64,000 bases of DNA from Coniferiporia sulphurascens (GCA_002794785.1 NBBA01000026.1:124001-188000), one strand, 5' to 3'. Counted from the stretch's first letter, positions 9,105 to 21,098 are shown. Made by a program: numbers and translations. The notes: generated by a model not told the origin, from the letters alone.

Positions 9105-10217
9105 ATCTGGAAAGCGGGTGTGGAGACTCTGCTGGACTCGTACCCCCAGCTCACCATCCATTTCATGTGGTGCCCTGGTCACTCAGACATCCCCGGCAAT
9201 GAATGGGCTGATATGGAAGTGAAACTAGCAACAGAGCTCCCTCCATCCGATTTAAAGCCCTCCACCTCCACACTAAAAGAAGTCACCATCCGCACCCTTA
9301 TAGACTGGTGGACCTTCTCGCTTGCCTGACCCCTAGCCTCAACCGCCAACAAATACTTGGTGGTACACAGCCTTCCCTCCCACCGACCCCGGAAGCTGCT
9401 TATGCACTTGGTCAACCACCCCCAAAGCGAGCTATCAGCAGTCACTCAAGTCCTCTGCCATGCCGGTCCCTACAGGGGTTACTGGCTGAGTTTTGACTCA
9501 GCCTACCACCACAGGCATGGCCTGATCTCGCACTGCAGGTGGCACAACCACCCCCCCTGGCCCACGCAGTCGACTGCCCACACCCTTGGTGGCTGCAGCA
9601 CATTCCATTTGTGGATATGATGTGTATGGCCACCATGGGACCCTCTCCCAGTCCACCACCTCCCAGTTTTGCGTTGTTGGCTTAAGCTGATGGGGCACCT
9701 AAACCGCCTCTCTGACTGTGCTGTGGGCACCATCAGGCTGTCTTTTGCTGCGATGGACCTAGACGGCCACCCAACTGACGAGGATATGGACCTGGACCTC
9801 CTATGGGACTACATGCATCATATGCTCGGACCTCGAACCCAGGACTTGGACCCAGCCCTTATGGAGCTATCAGGTATGCTCCCTCCTTTTCCTTCTGATT
9901 AGAGCCTGCCTTTCGAATTCCCATGAATACATCCTGGCCAGTGCTCTCACCACCCCCCTTTTCAATTCTAAGCTTCTTACTTTACCTGCCCTCACCTGCT
10001 TGGTATGTTTGTAGCAATATGTATTCCTCCTTCTCTTGTTTGTCTCATTTAATAGGGGCTCTTCACACATTGGCACCCCTTGGGGAGCAGAGCCCCCACC
10101 CAGTTTTGTGCAATGCACAATGACGGGTGCCTCCGTTGTTATGTAGTTAGGGCCCCCCTTTGGGGGGGCAGCTTGTGATTATGTAATACTGCAGGAATAA
10201 TAATTTAAAAAAAAAAA
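9105..10217 (+). mobile_element. 5'-truncated LINE (ORF2 C-terminal part + 3' UTR)
   Basis: The sequence starts inside RNase H (IWKAGVETLLDSYPQLTIHF), continues through CPGHSDIPGNEWAD and the C-terminal domain to LELSGMLPPFPSD and TAG at about 9900, then the 3' UTR, hairpin and an A-rich tail to 10,217. In-frame stops near 9328 and 9618 show decay. Confidence 0.75.
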
Positions 10218-11570
10218 GGGTGTCAGCGCTGACTGGGGTGACGGGGGTGGTGAAGTGGACTTGGCCATTGGTAAAGGCCAGAGGGTCTGTCCATGGGGGA
10301 TGCGTGTATGCAGGGACCTGTTGAACCCAAGGGGCTTGGACCTGCAACAAAAGGGAGAAAGGTCTGTTAGCTACGTTTTTAAATAATTTATGGCCAATAG
10401 AGTGAGGGGTGCACCAGAGGTGCAGAGAATGGGTCGTCTTTATATACTCAAAGTAGAAAAAGAGAGGGGGAACAGAGCAAAGGAAATTGGTGGAATGGGG
10501 GGAGGTGCCTTTGAAGATGCCCAGAATCCAGTGGCAAGCCATGTTTTGCACGGCCTGCAGTCGGTTTACCAGTGTTTTTTGGTGGCGGCCATGGTACCAT
10601 ACTGGCACTCCCCACACTAGGACAGAGTGTATGCAGGAGGTATATAGGTGGTGGAGGAGGAGGGCCGAGATGCTGCATTGGGTGTTGCCCAGAATGCGGA
10701 GGGCGGTGAGGGTGGAGAGCCCCTTGGAGTGCATGTGCTCAACATGGGGCTTGAAAGAGAGGCCTGGATCCCACCAAATCCCCAACCATCGCAGTGGGAT
10801 TGAGGGGTGAATCAGGGTGTTGGGGTCGACCTGGACCCTGGCAGTGTCCCAGCCGTTGTAGCCAGTGCATTGCCGGGGGGGGTGGAAATGGAGGCACTCT
10901 GTCTTGGTGGCTTCAATGTTGAGACCGATGGTGCTGAAGAGGGTGTCGAGTTGGTGGTATGCACTGGTGAGGGAGCGGCAGTTGGATGCTACAGAGGGGC
11001 CAACACATATTAGTAAGTGGTCATCGATGTATGCTAAGGCAGTGGTGCTGTCGAAGGCAACGGTGACCTGCCGGTCCGTCATGAAGGACAAACACCAGTT
11101 GGCCATGTCAGGCATGCAACCGAGGTCTAGCAATTGTTGGTGGAGGAGTTGGGGGTGTACCAAATCAAAGAAGCCCTGAATGTCGACTGCAAGGACCGAG
11201 CAGACAAGGCCCTCTGAGTGGGCACACTCCACAATCTGTAAAAGGTGTTGGGTGGCATCATAGACTGAATGGCCTTGACGCCCCCTGAGGAGGTGTTGGG
11301 CAGCATTGTAGACCAAATGGCCTTGACGCCCCCCATATTGGTTTGGTGGCAGCCAGCCCTGCATGTTTGTGAGGAACTGGAGCTGGTTAGCTATTATCTT
11401 TTCAAGGAGTTTCCCTAGGGTCTCCTCAAGGGTGATGGGCTGGTAAGAGTGCAGCAAAAAAGGGTCCTTTTTGTTGGGCTTCCAAAGCATCACCACCTTT
11501 GCCACCTGCCAGCACTCAGGGTGATGCCCCAAGTGCAGACAGTCATTGAAAAGTTCCCACCATTTTAAAA
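10218..11570 (-). pseudogene. LINE ORF2 fragment: reverse transcriptase to start of RNase H
   Basis: An open frame of 461 codons on the minus strand (10,147-11,532) carries most of the RT: VAKVVMLWKPNKKDPF, YQPITLEETLGKLLEK, VLAVDIQGFFDLVHPQL (first catalytic Asp) and ALAYIDDHLLICVG (the DD active site). The region between SFMTDRQVTVAFDSTT and ALAYIDD is shortened: the GTPQGSPISPILS motif present at 26,430 is missing. A block of about 50 bases around GGCGTCAAGGCC is duplicated, repeating GRQGHSVYDATQHLL. The copy is therefore defective. It is one of the longest RT frames in the window. Confidence 0.75.
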
Positions 11571-11852
11571 AAAAAATTATTCCTGCAGTATTACATAATT
11601 ACAAGCTGCCCCCACGAAGGGGGGGCCCTAACTACATAACAACAGAGGCGCCCGTCATCACACAACACATGAAACTGGGCAGGGGCCCTGCTCCCCAAAG
11701 GGTGCCAAGGTGTGGAGGGCCCCTATTAGTGAACGAGAAAGAAGAGGGAGGAATACATATCACTACAGCAAAGCCAAACAGGCAAAGGCAGGCAAGAGGG
11801 GTAGCTTAGAATAGGAAAGGGAGGGCGAGAGTGCCGGCCAGGACATACACGG
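11571..11852 (-). mobile_element. LINE 3' UTR fragment
   Basis: Minus-strand 3' UTR with terminus (ATTATTCCTGCAGTATTACA as read on plus) and hairpin (GCCCCCACGAAGGGGGGGCC), lacking ORF2. The junction with the RT fragment on its left (GTTCCCACCATTTTAAAAAA) recurs at 34,410-34,430. Confidence 0.7.
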
Positions 11853-11912
11853 GACATCCTTCTTGTCCAGTAACCACCACCATTGACTAGTGTGGGCAGC
11901 TAAAACTCCCCC

Positions 11913-13433
11913 ATGTCGAACCCTAGTGACTACTGGAATGCTCTTCATTGTACTCAACCCTCTGTCTCCTCAAGCTTGTCAGCTAGCATAGCCGCCACAA
12001 GATCTGCTGAAGCCGCCGCCTCCGCTATGCATGAGACAACCCCCACCCCCTACTCTCAAAACCCCCTCCTGGCCCCGACCTCCTCCCCAGACATACTGGC
12101 ACCCTCCCCTAACATTGGTGACTCCCAACTGGTGTTGGCCTACGACTTTACCGCCCAAGCATGCAATGAGTCGAGGCACGTGTCCCGAGCCGGCTCCCCA
12201 GCCTCCTCGGTAGGGTCGATCCATGCATCCAACGAGTTTGGTGAGATGGCCCCAGAGATGGCGGTCGACCCCCATACCCCCCCACAACAGGTGGGAGGCA
12301 CAAGCCTCAGACGGAAACGTTCCTCTGCCGCCATGTCGCTGCTCACCCTGAGAGCAGCCCCCAGCACCTCCAACTATGAACCCCACACCTTGGGGTTCAT
12401 GTACTCCCTCTTGTGTGCCCTGGAAGACTTTGACAAGGAAATGGCAGACACCTCCACCACCGACACTGACATCAAGGCGGCACAGTTTGTTGGCGACCTC
12501 CTCTGGAATGTACAGCAGACTCTAGCCCGCCTAGCAGAGGAAAAGAAGGACCCCCACCACCTCATTCTCCGCAATGCAGAAATGGCCTACAACTTTGTGA
12601 AGGGGGGGAAAGTAATTGCCCTCCCAGAACCCTTTGCCCCAGCCCGCCCCAGCAGAACCCCCCGGCCACCACCAGGACCCCCACCACCGCCCCCATGACC
12701 CCAGAAATGAAGGCGCTGACTGATGCAGTCAAGTGCCTGACTACTGATGTGGCTTCTATTTCGCGTCAGATGGCTTCCATCAGTTCTAGGCCCACCCCCT
12801 GACAACAGCAGCAACAGCAACAGCCACCTGCCACCCCGGCCGCCAACACAGCCGCCCCCACCTCCTATGTGCAGGTAGCCGCAGCCACGGCTCCCCCAAC
12901 ATCCACTAACCCAGCTCCAGTGGCCCTGGTTGCTGGAGCAGTCATCAACCCAGTGCAGAAGAAGAAGAAACGCCAGTGTAAGGTGCCCCCCCCACCCACA
13001 ATGTATGCCAAGGACCCAACCTTGGTCCTCACACCAACTGTTGGCATATGGGCCGAAAATCAGAAGTCAGCAATGGCCCTGACCAAGACGTCCCATGAGT
13101 TCTTCACCTCCCTCCCCACTGCAGACAAGTCCCAGTCCTCTCCTCTTCATATAACATGAAGGGGAACATCATGACCACTTTTGTGGCACGCCTGTCCTCG
13201 GCTAACCCGACCATGGAAACGATCATTGATCGTCACTCCACAGCCTATGCTTCCCACATGCACCAGAGTGCATCGCAGAGGGAATTACTATCCCGACTGC
13301 CTTCTCCCTAACCCCCTCCAGAGTCCACCCCCAGTCTGCCCTCCACATCTCCATGGTGCCCTGCAAGGACTTTTTGTTTGACCAGAATGGACACACCATC
13401 ACTGAGAAGGCCCTCATGGCCGAAATCTGCCCA
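11913..13433 (+). pseudogene. LINE ORF1 (gag-like), N-terminal two-thirds
   Basis: This is the best-preserved ORF1 start: MSNPSDYWNALHCTQPSVSS, followed by an Ala/Ser-rich segment, DSQLVLAYDFTAQACNESRH, an acidic region DKEMADTSTTDTDIKAAQF and a Pro-rich hinge (to 12,698, 261 codons). The frame then shifts. Further pieces can be followed in other frames: the Lys-rich patch KKKKRQCKVPPPP near 12,960, then TMYAKDPTLVLTPTVG and KSAMALTKTSHEFFTSLPT to about 13,433. ORF1 proteins of I/Tad LINEs bind the element RNA. The C-terminal zinc knuckles seen at 24,210-24,440 are deleted here. Confidence 0.7.
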
Positions 13434-13588
13434 TACTCCTTTTGGAGCTTACAGGGGCACTGGCCGACACATCCAACTTGTTGGCTCCAGGCCTCTCAGG
13501 AATAGGCTATCACCCCCTGAAATGGGTGGTAGAAGCCTACCCCGATGAGATACTTACGCTTTTCAATGACTGTCTGTGCTTGGGGCAC

Positions 13589-14150
13589 TGTTAAGCTCAA
13601 CGGTTACGTGGTGATTGACGTTGGGGCTTCCTGATCATCAGGGCTAATGGTTATGGCAACGGGGCTTCCTAGATGTCGTAAGTCGAGGGTGATCGTTGGT
13701 GGGGCTTCCTGATCGACGATGTGGACGCGGTATGCTTCTTAGCGGAGTCGGGTTACGACGAAGCGACTAATGGCCAAAGGGCACACAGTAAACTGGTGGT
13801 AGCAGATAATGGGCTTGTATGAACAAAGAGCACAAGCTTAGGGCTTGTGCTACTGAAGTTACATGCTTATATGCTACTCTATGTGTTTGCTACTGTAGGG
13901 TCGTGTGTAGTGTCGTTTACATGGCTATGGAAGGTCATGGAAACCCAAGGAAGGTCTTGGTAATACATGTTGAGGTATCAGTAAGCAAAGCATGTCATGA
14001 TGGTGCAATAAGGCATCATCATGGCATCTTATGGTGCAAGGCGAAATAAGGATGAGTAAGGCAGAGAAATGGGGGAGTTGCGCTGACTGATGATGACAAA
14101 GGGGAAGTGAGTCAGCGCAATAAAGGAGAAGGTAAAGGAAAATTGTAACA
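13589..14150 (-). mobile_element. Solo LTR, family A (copy A2)
   Basis: Minus-strand TGTTACAATTTTCC...GAGCTTAACA, 562 bp, flanked by GGCAC at 13,584-13,588 and GGCAC at 14,151-14,155, a perfect 5-bp TSD. It interrupts the LINE RT between CLCLGH and HPECW. Confidence 0.92.
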
Positions 14151-16683
14151 GGCACCACCCTGAGTGCTGGTGGGCAGCAAAGGTTGTAATGCTTAGGAAG
14201 CCAAACAAGAAGGACCCCTTCTCGCCATGCTCTTATCGGCCCATCACCCTCAAGGAGACCTTAGGGAAACTCCTTGAAAAGATAATAGCTAACCAGCTCC
14301 AGTTCCTCACTAACATGTGGGACTGGTTGCCACCTAATCAATATGGGGGGCGTCAGGGCCATTCGGTCTACAACACTGCCCAACATCTTTTACAGATTGT
14401 GGAGCGCGCTCACTCGGAGGGCCTCATATGCTCAGTCCTAGTGGTCGACATCCAGGTGGTCAACATCCAGGGGTTTTTCGACTCAGTGCACCCCCAGCTC
14501 CTCCACTGACAACTGTTGGACCTCGGTTGCATGCCTGACATGGCCGACTGGTTCTTGTCCTTCATGACAGACAGGCAGGTTGCTGTCGCCTTCAATGGCA
14601 CCACCCTCCCTACCGCCCCCAAACCCGACTTCGGCACCCCCCAGGGATTGCCAGTCTCCCCCATCCTGTCAACTATATTCACAGGGGTGGTCCTCCAGTG
14701 CTTCCACCAAGCCGGCACCACTGCCCTGGCATATGTTGATGACCATCTACTAATCTGTGTAGGTCCCTCAGTGGCATCCAACTGCCGCGCCCTCGCCCGC
14801 ACCTACCAACAACTCGACACCCTCTTTGGCACCATCAGTCTCAACATTGAAGCTGCCAAGATGGAGTGCCTCCACTTTCACCCCCCTCGGTGACGCACTG
14901 GCTATGATGGCTGGGACACCACCAGCATCCAAGTCGACCCCAACACCCTGATCCGCCCCTCAATCCCACTGCAATGGTTGGGGATATGGTGGGACCTGGG
15001 CCTCTCCTTTAAGCCCCATGTCGAGTGCATGCACTCCAAGGGGCTCTCCACCCTCGCCACCCTCCACATCCTGGGCAACACCCAACATGGCATCTCGGCC
15101 CTCCTCCTCCACCGCCTATATACCTCCTGCGTCCGCTCTGTCCTGTCATGGGGGGCACCAGTCTGGTATCATGGCCGCCACCAAAAAACCCTGGTAAACC
15201 GCCTCCAGGCCGTGCAAAACACGGCTTGCCGCTGGATTTTGGGCATCTTCAAAGGCGCCTCCCCCCATTCCACTAATTTTCTCTGTTCCGTCCCCCCTCT
15301 TTCTTTCTACTTCGAATATATAAAGACTACCCATTCCCTGTGCCTATGGCGCACCCCTCACTCTATTGGCCAAAAACTTTTTAAAAATGTAGCTAACAGA
15401 CCTTTTTCCCTTTCTCTGCAGGTCCAAGCCCCTTGGGTTCAACAAGTCCCTGCATACACACATCCCCCATGGATGGCCCCCTGGCTTTCACCAAAGGCCG
15501 AGTCCATTTCACCACCCCCATCACCCCCGTTAGTGCCAACACCCGCAAAAAGTTCATTAACACCGCATGGGACCTAGGCACCACTCCCCATGTCCAAGTA
15601 TTCATGGACGGCTCTTACATTGATGACAAGTCGGGCTCTGCCATCTGTGCAATGCTGGGCTCCACCTGTCTCCGGCCACGCCGACTGGAGTCCCCCACCT
15701 GTGCTACCACCATGGATGCCAAGGAGTTCTCCCTCACCATGGCCCCAGGCTGGGTAGCACACCGCCTCCCAGCGCAACTGCATGTCACATCAGACATCTT
15801 CTTTCTGTCCAATTTGCTGACTGCACTCCACCTCTTCTGCACTTGGGCTGCTGCCCCCAGTGCCCACCTCCTCCACATTTGGAAAGCGGGTGTGGAGACT
15901 CTGCTGGACTCGTATCCCCAGCTCACCATTCACTTTGTATGGTGTCCTGGCCACTCAGACATCCCCAGAAATGAATGGGCTGACACAGAAGCGAAGCTGG
16001 CAACCGAGCTCCCTCCATCCAACCTCAAACCGTCCACCTCCGCACTAAAAGAAGTCACTGTCCACACCCTCATGGACCGATGGACCTTCTCGCTTGCCCG
16101 CCCACTAGCATCCACTGCTGACAAATACCTTGTGGTACATGGCATCCCCTCTCACTGACCTAGGAAGCTGCTCATGCACTTGGTCAACCACCCCTGATGT
16201 GAGCTGGTGGCAGTCGCTCAAGTCCTCTGTCATGCCGGTCCCTATGGGGGCTACTGGCTGAGTTTTGACTCAGCCTACTGGCATAGACACAGCCTTATTT
16301 CGCACTGCCGGTGGCACAACCACCCCCCCTGGCCTGCGCAGTCGACCGCCCACATCCTAGGCGGCTGCAGCACCTTCCACTCATGGATACAATGTGTATG
16401 GCCACCATGGGACCCTCTCCCAGTCCACCACTCAGAGTGGGCTGACGAACACCGCCTCCTGGTTTTGCACCATTGGCTTAAGCTGACAGGGCACCTAAAC
16501 CGCCTCTCTGACCGTGCTGCAGGCGCCATCAGGCTTTCTTTTGCCATGATGGACTTAGACAGCCACCCAACCAATGAGGATATGGACCTGGACCTCCTAC
16601 AGGACTACATGCACTGTATGCTCAGACCTTGAACCCGGGACTCGGACCCAGCCCTTTTGGAGCTCTCAGGTATGCTCCCTCCC
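14151..16683 (+). pseudogene. LINE ORF2: RT, RNase H and C-terminal region, broken
   Basis: Successive pieces in changing frames give RT (MLRKPNKKDPFSPCSYRPIT; VVDIQGFFDSVHPQLLH; GTPQGLPVSPILSTIF; ALAYVDDHLLICVG), the connection region (SFKPHVECMHSKGLSTLATL), RNase H (VFMDGSYIDDKSGSAICAML, DAKEFSLTMAPGW, CPGHSDIPRNEWAD) and the C-terminal domain. Stops or shifts occur near 14,509, 14,893, 15,577, 16,158 and 16,632. The 'VDIQ' block is duplicated (VVDIQVVNIQG). All catalytic Asp residues of the RT are still visible, so decay is by nonsense and indels rather than loss of domains. Confidence 0.75.
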
Positions 16684-17020
16684 TTTCCCTCTGATTAGCG
16701 CCCATCTTTCGAATTCCTATGGATATGTCTCGGCCGGCACTCTCGCCTCCTCATTCTCATTTCTAAGCTTCCTACTTTAACCTGTCCTCATCCACTTGGT
16801 TTGTTCATAGTGATATGTATTCCTCCTTCTCGGGTTTTCTCTTTTGTACTAAATAGGGGCTCTTCACACTTTGGCATCCCTAGGGGAGCAGAGCCCCCGC
16901 CCAGTTTTGTGCGATGTGCAATGACAGGTGCCTCCGTTTTTATGTAGTTAGGGCCCTCCCTTCGGGGGGCAGCTTGTAATTATGTAATACTGCAGGAATA
17001 ATAATAAATAAATAAATAAA

Positions 17021-18269
17021 ACCATGACACCATGTCTGGTGGGCATCCCATCTCCAAAAGCTGATGGTGGAGTCGTCTTGGGTGCACCGAGTTGAAGAAG
17101 CCCTGAATGTCCACCACAAGGATGGAGCAAATGAGGCCCTTCGCTTGGGTGCCTTCGATGATCTGTAAAAGGTGCTGGGCAGCATCATAGACCGAGTGGC
17201 CCTGATGTCCCCCATATTGGTTTGGTGGCAGCCAGTCTCATTGATTAGCGAGGTACTGGAGCCAGTTAGCAATCATTTTTTCGAGTAACTTGCCCAAGGT
17301 TTCCTCGAGGGTGATGGGGCGATAGGAGCAGGGGGAGAATGGATCCTTTTTGTTCGGCTTCTGGAGCATTACAACTTTTTCCATCCGCCAGAAGGCTGGG
17401 TGGTGGCCCAGTCGCAGGCAGTCATTGAAAAGTGCAAGTACCTTGTCCGGATAGGCATCGACCACCCATTTAAGGGGGCGATACCCAATCCCTGAAGGGC
17501 CCAGGGCTGACAAGTTGGAAGTATCGGCCAGTGCGCCTGTAAGCTCAGAGAAGAGTAGCAGCGGTGCAGCTGGGGTAGGGGGAGGCAGGGGGCCAAGGCC
17601 CACAGCCGGGAGTGGGGGGGGCAGCAGAAAGAATGTTGATCTGAAAAGCTCACCTTTCTCTTTGTCGGTTTGGGTGAATGTGCCATCCGCACATTTCAGT
17701 GAGGGGACTTGGGTTGGTCAGATGCCGAGGTCTCGTTTGGCCCACGACCAGATGTTAGAGGGGTCGGCCTCTGACACCTGTTCCAAGTAGTATGTCCGCT
17801 TCACCACACACACCCCTCTCTTGAAGGAGCGCCTTGCCGCAGCTTTTGCTGTGGGTGTTGTGGCACTGTGAATCGAATTCAGTAAGTCATGGCAGTTGGA
17901 CGACCACCAGGGGACTGCTGTTTTTGATGGAGACTGGATTGTGGTGAAAGGTTGAAGTGCATCTGTCATGGCTTTAAGGATGGCACTGGCTTTGAGATCT
18001 AGGGAGTTAGCATCTACAACTGGGAGGGCGAATGTGTCTGAGGGCTGGAAATGCGGCCTCCATCCAGCTGTCCTTGTCCTTGTTGCCGAGTTTTCGGGTT
18101 GTTGGTGTAGGCCGGGGCATTGTTGTTGGTATGGACCATCGTAGGATGTGATGGTCAGAGAGTGGTGATTGGGTGTTGGTGAAGGAGTCCATGATGGGCT
18201 CTGGGTTGATTGATGGTGGGGCCCATACCATGTTGATTGGGCAACATTGACGCCCTGGGAGGGGCCGGG
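17021..18269 (-). pseudogene. LINE ORF2 fragment: end of endonuclease to start of RT
   Basis: Minus-strand pieces encode the end of the endonuclease (WAPPSINPEPIMDSFTNTQS and PLSDHHILRWSIP, 18,007-18,231; the SDH is the conserved catalytic His motif of AP-type endonucleases), the linker (TALQPF; VPWWSSNCHDLL; ASEADPSNIWSWAKRDLG) and the start of RT (GIGYRPLKWVVDAYPDKVLA, RLGHHPAFWRMEKVVML, YRPITLEETLGKLLEKMIA). Frames change several times. The protein differs enough from the 25-kb copy to belong to a related subfamily. Confidence 0.7.
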
Positions 18270-18729
18270 TTTTTTATTTATTTTTAAATTTATTATTCCT
18301 ACTGAGCTACATAATACACCTGCAGCCCTGAAGGAGCTGCCTGTAAACTACCTAACTACTGAGGCGCCCGTCATCGCTCATCGAGTGAAACTGGGCGGGG
18401 CACATGCCACCCAGGGGAGGCCTAGTGTACTTATGCACCCTATTAGGGATAAATAGAGGGGAAAGAGGGAGGCATACATATCGAGACTACAAAAAGCCAA
18501 ACCAGGCAAGAAGCATGATCAGGAAAAGAGGAGTCCCTTAGAAGAGGAAAGGAGCAGCTGCCAGTGCCATAGAAGGAACCAATGTGGAATCTGAAGGGCA
18601 GTCAAGAGTCAGAGGGAAATGGTGGGAGTGTACCTGAGAGCTCCAAAAGAGCCGGGTCCACATCCTGAGTCCTGGATCCAAGCAACCTGCACATGTAGCC
18701 CCAGAGGGTGTCCAAGTCCAGGTTGTTAT
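18270..18729 (-). mobile_element. LINE subfamily B 3' end (3' part of chimera X3)
   Basis: Minus-strand 3' UTR of a second LINE subfamily: its terminus is CTGCAGGTGTATTATGTAGC, followed by AGTAGGAATAATAAATT and a T/A tail at 18,270-18,300, and its hairpin differs from the main family. The last ORF2 codons (DNNLDLDTLWGYMCRLLGS) precede it. It joins module X at 18,730, so 18,270-19,981 reads as one X-LINE chimera. Confidence 0.7.
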
Positions 18730-19981
18730 CCACAATTAAGGGTGCCCTTGCAGGACCCATCACTATGCATACACCTTCCTCATGACATCACTGCCCCCAG
18801 GACAAAGGCCTTACACATGACACGCTGTCCTCTATGGCACACTGGGTTGGGTAAGGTGTGCCGCGCCAGGAGAACACCCCAAGTGAAGGTCGTGGCACCA
18901 TAGGCACTACTCCACCCATTGGGATGCCCCCCCTACCCTACACATTCCCTCTCTTGCCCTGCTTTCCACTGTAGAGCGCTGCTGGATCATGGGAATTAAC
19001 TTAAGCCCAAGATGGGAATTACCCCCACCTGAACCCACAGAGGATTTAGTCCTCTCAAGCCGAATGAAGGGAACTACCCCCACCGCTACGGCCTGCTCAG
19101 AGGTCAGGTTACCCCAACATGAGTCTCCCATTCCCATGCACACGCTTCAGAGCCCAGGGTAAACCCCGGGGAATACTCAGGACTGAGTCCCGCTTCCGGA
19201 TCCGCAGTGTACACGAGTCTCTGCGTTGCCAGAGGCTTGGACCCCAGCCTATCTCTTTCGAGGCTGCCAGGGAGTCCACTTGACTAACCACCCCCAGTGG
19301 AGCACTGACCACCTCCTGTCGTTCCCAGTGAAGGGTTCGTGAGTAGGGACCTGCCATCTCCCCTGAGGGCCCATGGTGGCCTGTTGCTCTCGCATCGGCT
19401 GGTTATCACTGATGATGCCACATGTTATGAGACCCCTATGTCCTTATAGCATCCAATGCCATCATCAGACACCCTCTCGGGATTTGGGGATGGCAGTTCT
19501 TTGATTAGTCTATGCCAAGGACTATGCAGCCCCAGATCCAAGTTTCCTGACTGAAGCCGACTGCTGGCTGGGCAGGGGGTCCCCCCCCCCCTGTAGGGAC
19601 GTTAACGTCATGTCCCCCCGACTGGCAGGCATACGCACCCTTGCGCCGCCGAGAGGCGGACCAGCAAGCACACTGCCTCAAGAAGGTCAGTGCAGATGTG
19701 AAGAAGGATCATCCTCACCGAGTCACCCCCCCCAATGCAACATTTTCGATGGGTTGCATACCCTCTGGCAAGCGGTTAAGCCCCTTTCGTGCCATCCAAC
19801 GATGCCGTTACAGCGCCTCGGCGACCAGCAAGCAGCGCTCCTTTATAAAAGGTGCGCAGTTGGATACCTTCTCTCATGATGCCCCAGTAGTATACCAGAG
19901 CAGAGCATGGGTTGCTGCAACTGACCAGAGACAACCCCAGAGTGAAGGTGAGATGGTGGTGGTAAGAGGACAAGAAGGATG
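18730..19981 (-). mobile_element. Module X (copy X3)
   Basis: Full-length copy of module X on the minus strand. The 5' box lies at 19,949-19,981 and the 3' end at 18,730 (CCACAATTAAGGGTGCCCTT on plus). On its 5' side it abuts LINE ORF1 of subfamily B. The left and right flanks are different LINE parts, so I cannot define a TSD. Confidence 0.7.
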
Positions 19982-21038
19982 GGGGAGGGGGTGGTTGCCT
20001 GACTTTCTTCACCTTCTTCGCTGGGGCCATCTGGGCTGCCAGGGGCTGGGGGAGGTTAGCTGCAATCGCCGCTAACTGTGCATACATCATTGGTGCTCCT
20101 GCTGGCACGACTTTCACCACAGCCTCAAGCTGAGCCAAGGTAATGGTTGTAGCAACAGGTGCCATGCTGGTGGGAGTGGGGGTGGTTCCTCCCACACTTG
20201 TGGGAGTCTGCTGAGTGGCCTGTTGGGGCCTCGGGGCAGGGCGAGACGCCAAGGAGGAGACCTGGTGGGTGAGGTTCCCCACATCAACTGAGAGGCATTT
20301 GACAATGTCCGCCAGAGCTGTGATCTGTGAATCCGGGGGGGTGGGTTGGGCTTGGGCCTGCAGTCTTGCTCTTGGGGTGAATGAGAATGGGGTTCTGAGG
20401 GCTGAGGAGAAGGGGGCCCCGAGCGAAATTCGGGCCCCCATCGTGTTCTGGATGTACACCTGTTCCGCAGTGTGGGTGGCGATGTGGTCCGGATCATCCT
20501 GTTCTTGTGTCCGGTATGCTGTCAACAGCATTTCGTGGCTGAGGGCTGTTAAATTCCCCAGGAACGCTGCTGTTGCTTGTACTACTGCAGTGGAGTTGGC
20601 AGCCTTTTCGATGTTGGCCCGAAGTGTTTGAAGTGCCCTTTCGATGCTGGGCACGAAGTCCATCAGAGCTCAAACGAACTCCGAGGTGACTGGCCGGTTT
20701 CAAGGGGTCTCAGGGGAGAGGACATCGGCATTGCGCTTGCCTGTTGACAGTGGGGGTGTACGTGAGTCGTCTCGCATCTGGTCGTCTCCCTCTGGCCCTG
20801 ATACACTCTGGGCCTGGGGGGCATTGGGGTTGGGCTGGGCATCCCATTGCGGCCACTGTGAGAGGTCGCCAAGGGGGGCAAAGCGGTTGGGGGAGGGGCG
20901 GTGCACCAGTGGGGACAGCAAGCAGCTCCAGGGGGCGGGGGGCGACTGACAGGCTTGATGGGTGGCGCCAGATGTGGTGGAACTGGCTGTTGATAGGCCT
21001 GTGGTACGTAGTGGATGACCACCAAAATGATCTGCCAT
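19982..21038 (-). pseudogene. LINE subfamily B ORF1 (gag-like)
   Basis: The minus strand starts at ATG 21,036-21,038 (MADHFGGHPLRTTG). It runs through a Pro-rich region and, after a break near 20,690, through an alpha-helical stretch (PSIERALQTLRANIEKAANS; VVQATAAFLGNLTALSHEML; QVYIQNTMGARISLGAPF) to a Lys-rich patch (APAKKVKKVRQPPPPP). There module X3 cuts it off, before the zinc knuckles. It is the ORF1 counterpart of the protein at 22-24 kb but shows little identity, which marks it as a second LINE subfamily. Confidence 0.65.
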
Positions 21039-21098
21039 GGGGGAGTTTGAGCTGCCTGTGCTAGAGAGATGGTGGTGGTAAGAGGTCAAGAAGGGATG
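21039..21098 (-). promoter_or_regulatory. LINE subfamily B 5' leader with the shared 5' box
   Basis: On the minus strand CATCCCTTCTTGACCTCTTA and ACCACCACCATCTC are followed by CTAGCACAGGCAGCTCAAAC and the ORF1 ATG about 60 bases downstream. LINEs carry their promoter at the very 5' end of the transcript. The box is shared with the main LINE and with module X, so it is the best candidate for a common promoter or priming element (inference). Confidence 0.5.

Larger units (their letters stand above)
11853..17020 (+). mobile_element. LINE with 5' end and tail, internally deleted, split by LTR A2
   Basis: It starts with the 5' box at 11,853 (CATCCTTCTTGTCCAGTAAC) and ends with terminus and (AATA)n tail at 16,985-17,020. 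The order is ORF1, then (after a deletion near 13,430) RT, RNase H, C-terminal domain and 3' UTR. The end of ORF1 and the whole endonuclease are gone: the sequence passes from ORF1 to the pre-RT linker without a break. With the LTR at 13,589-14,150 removed it is about 4.6 kb. Confidence 0.75.
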
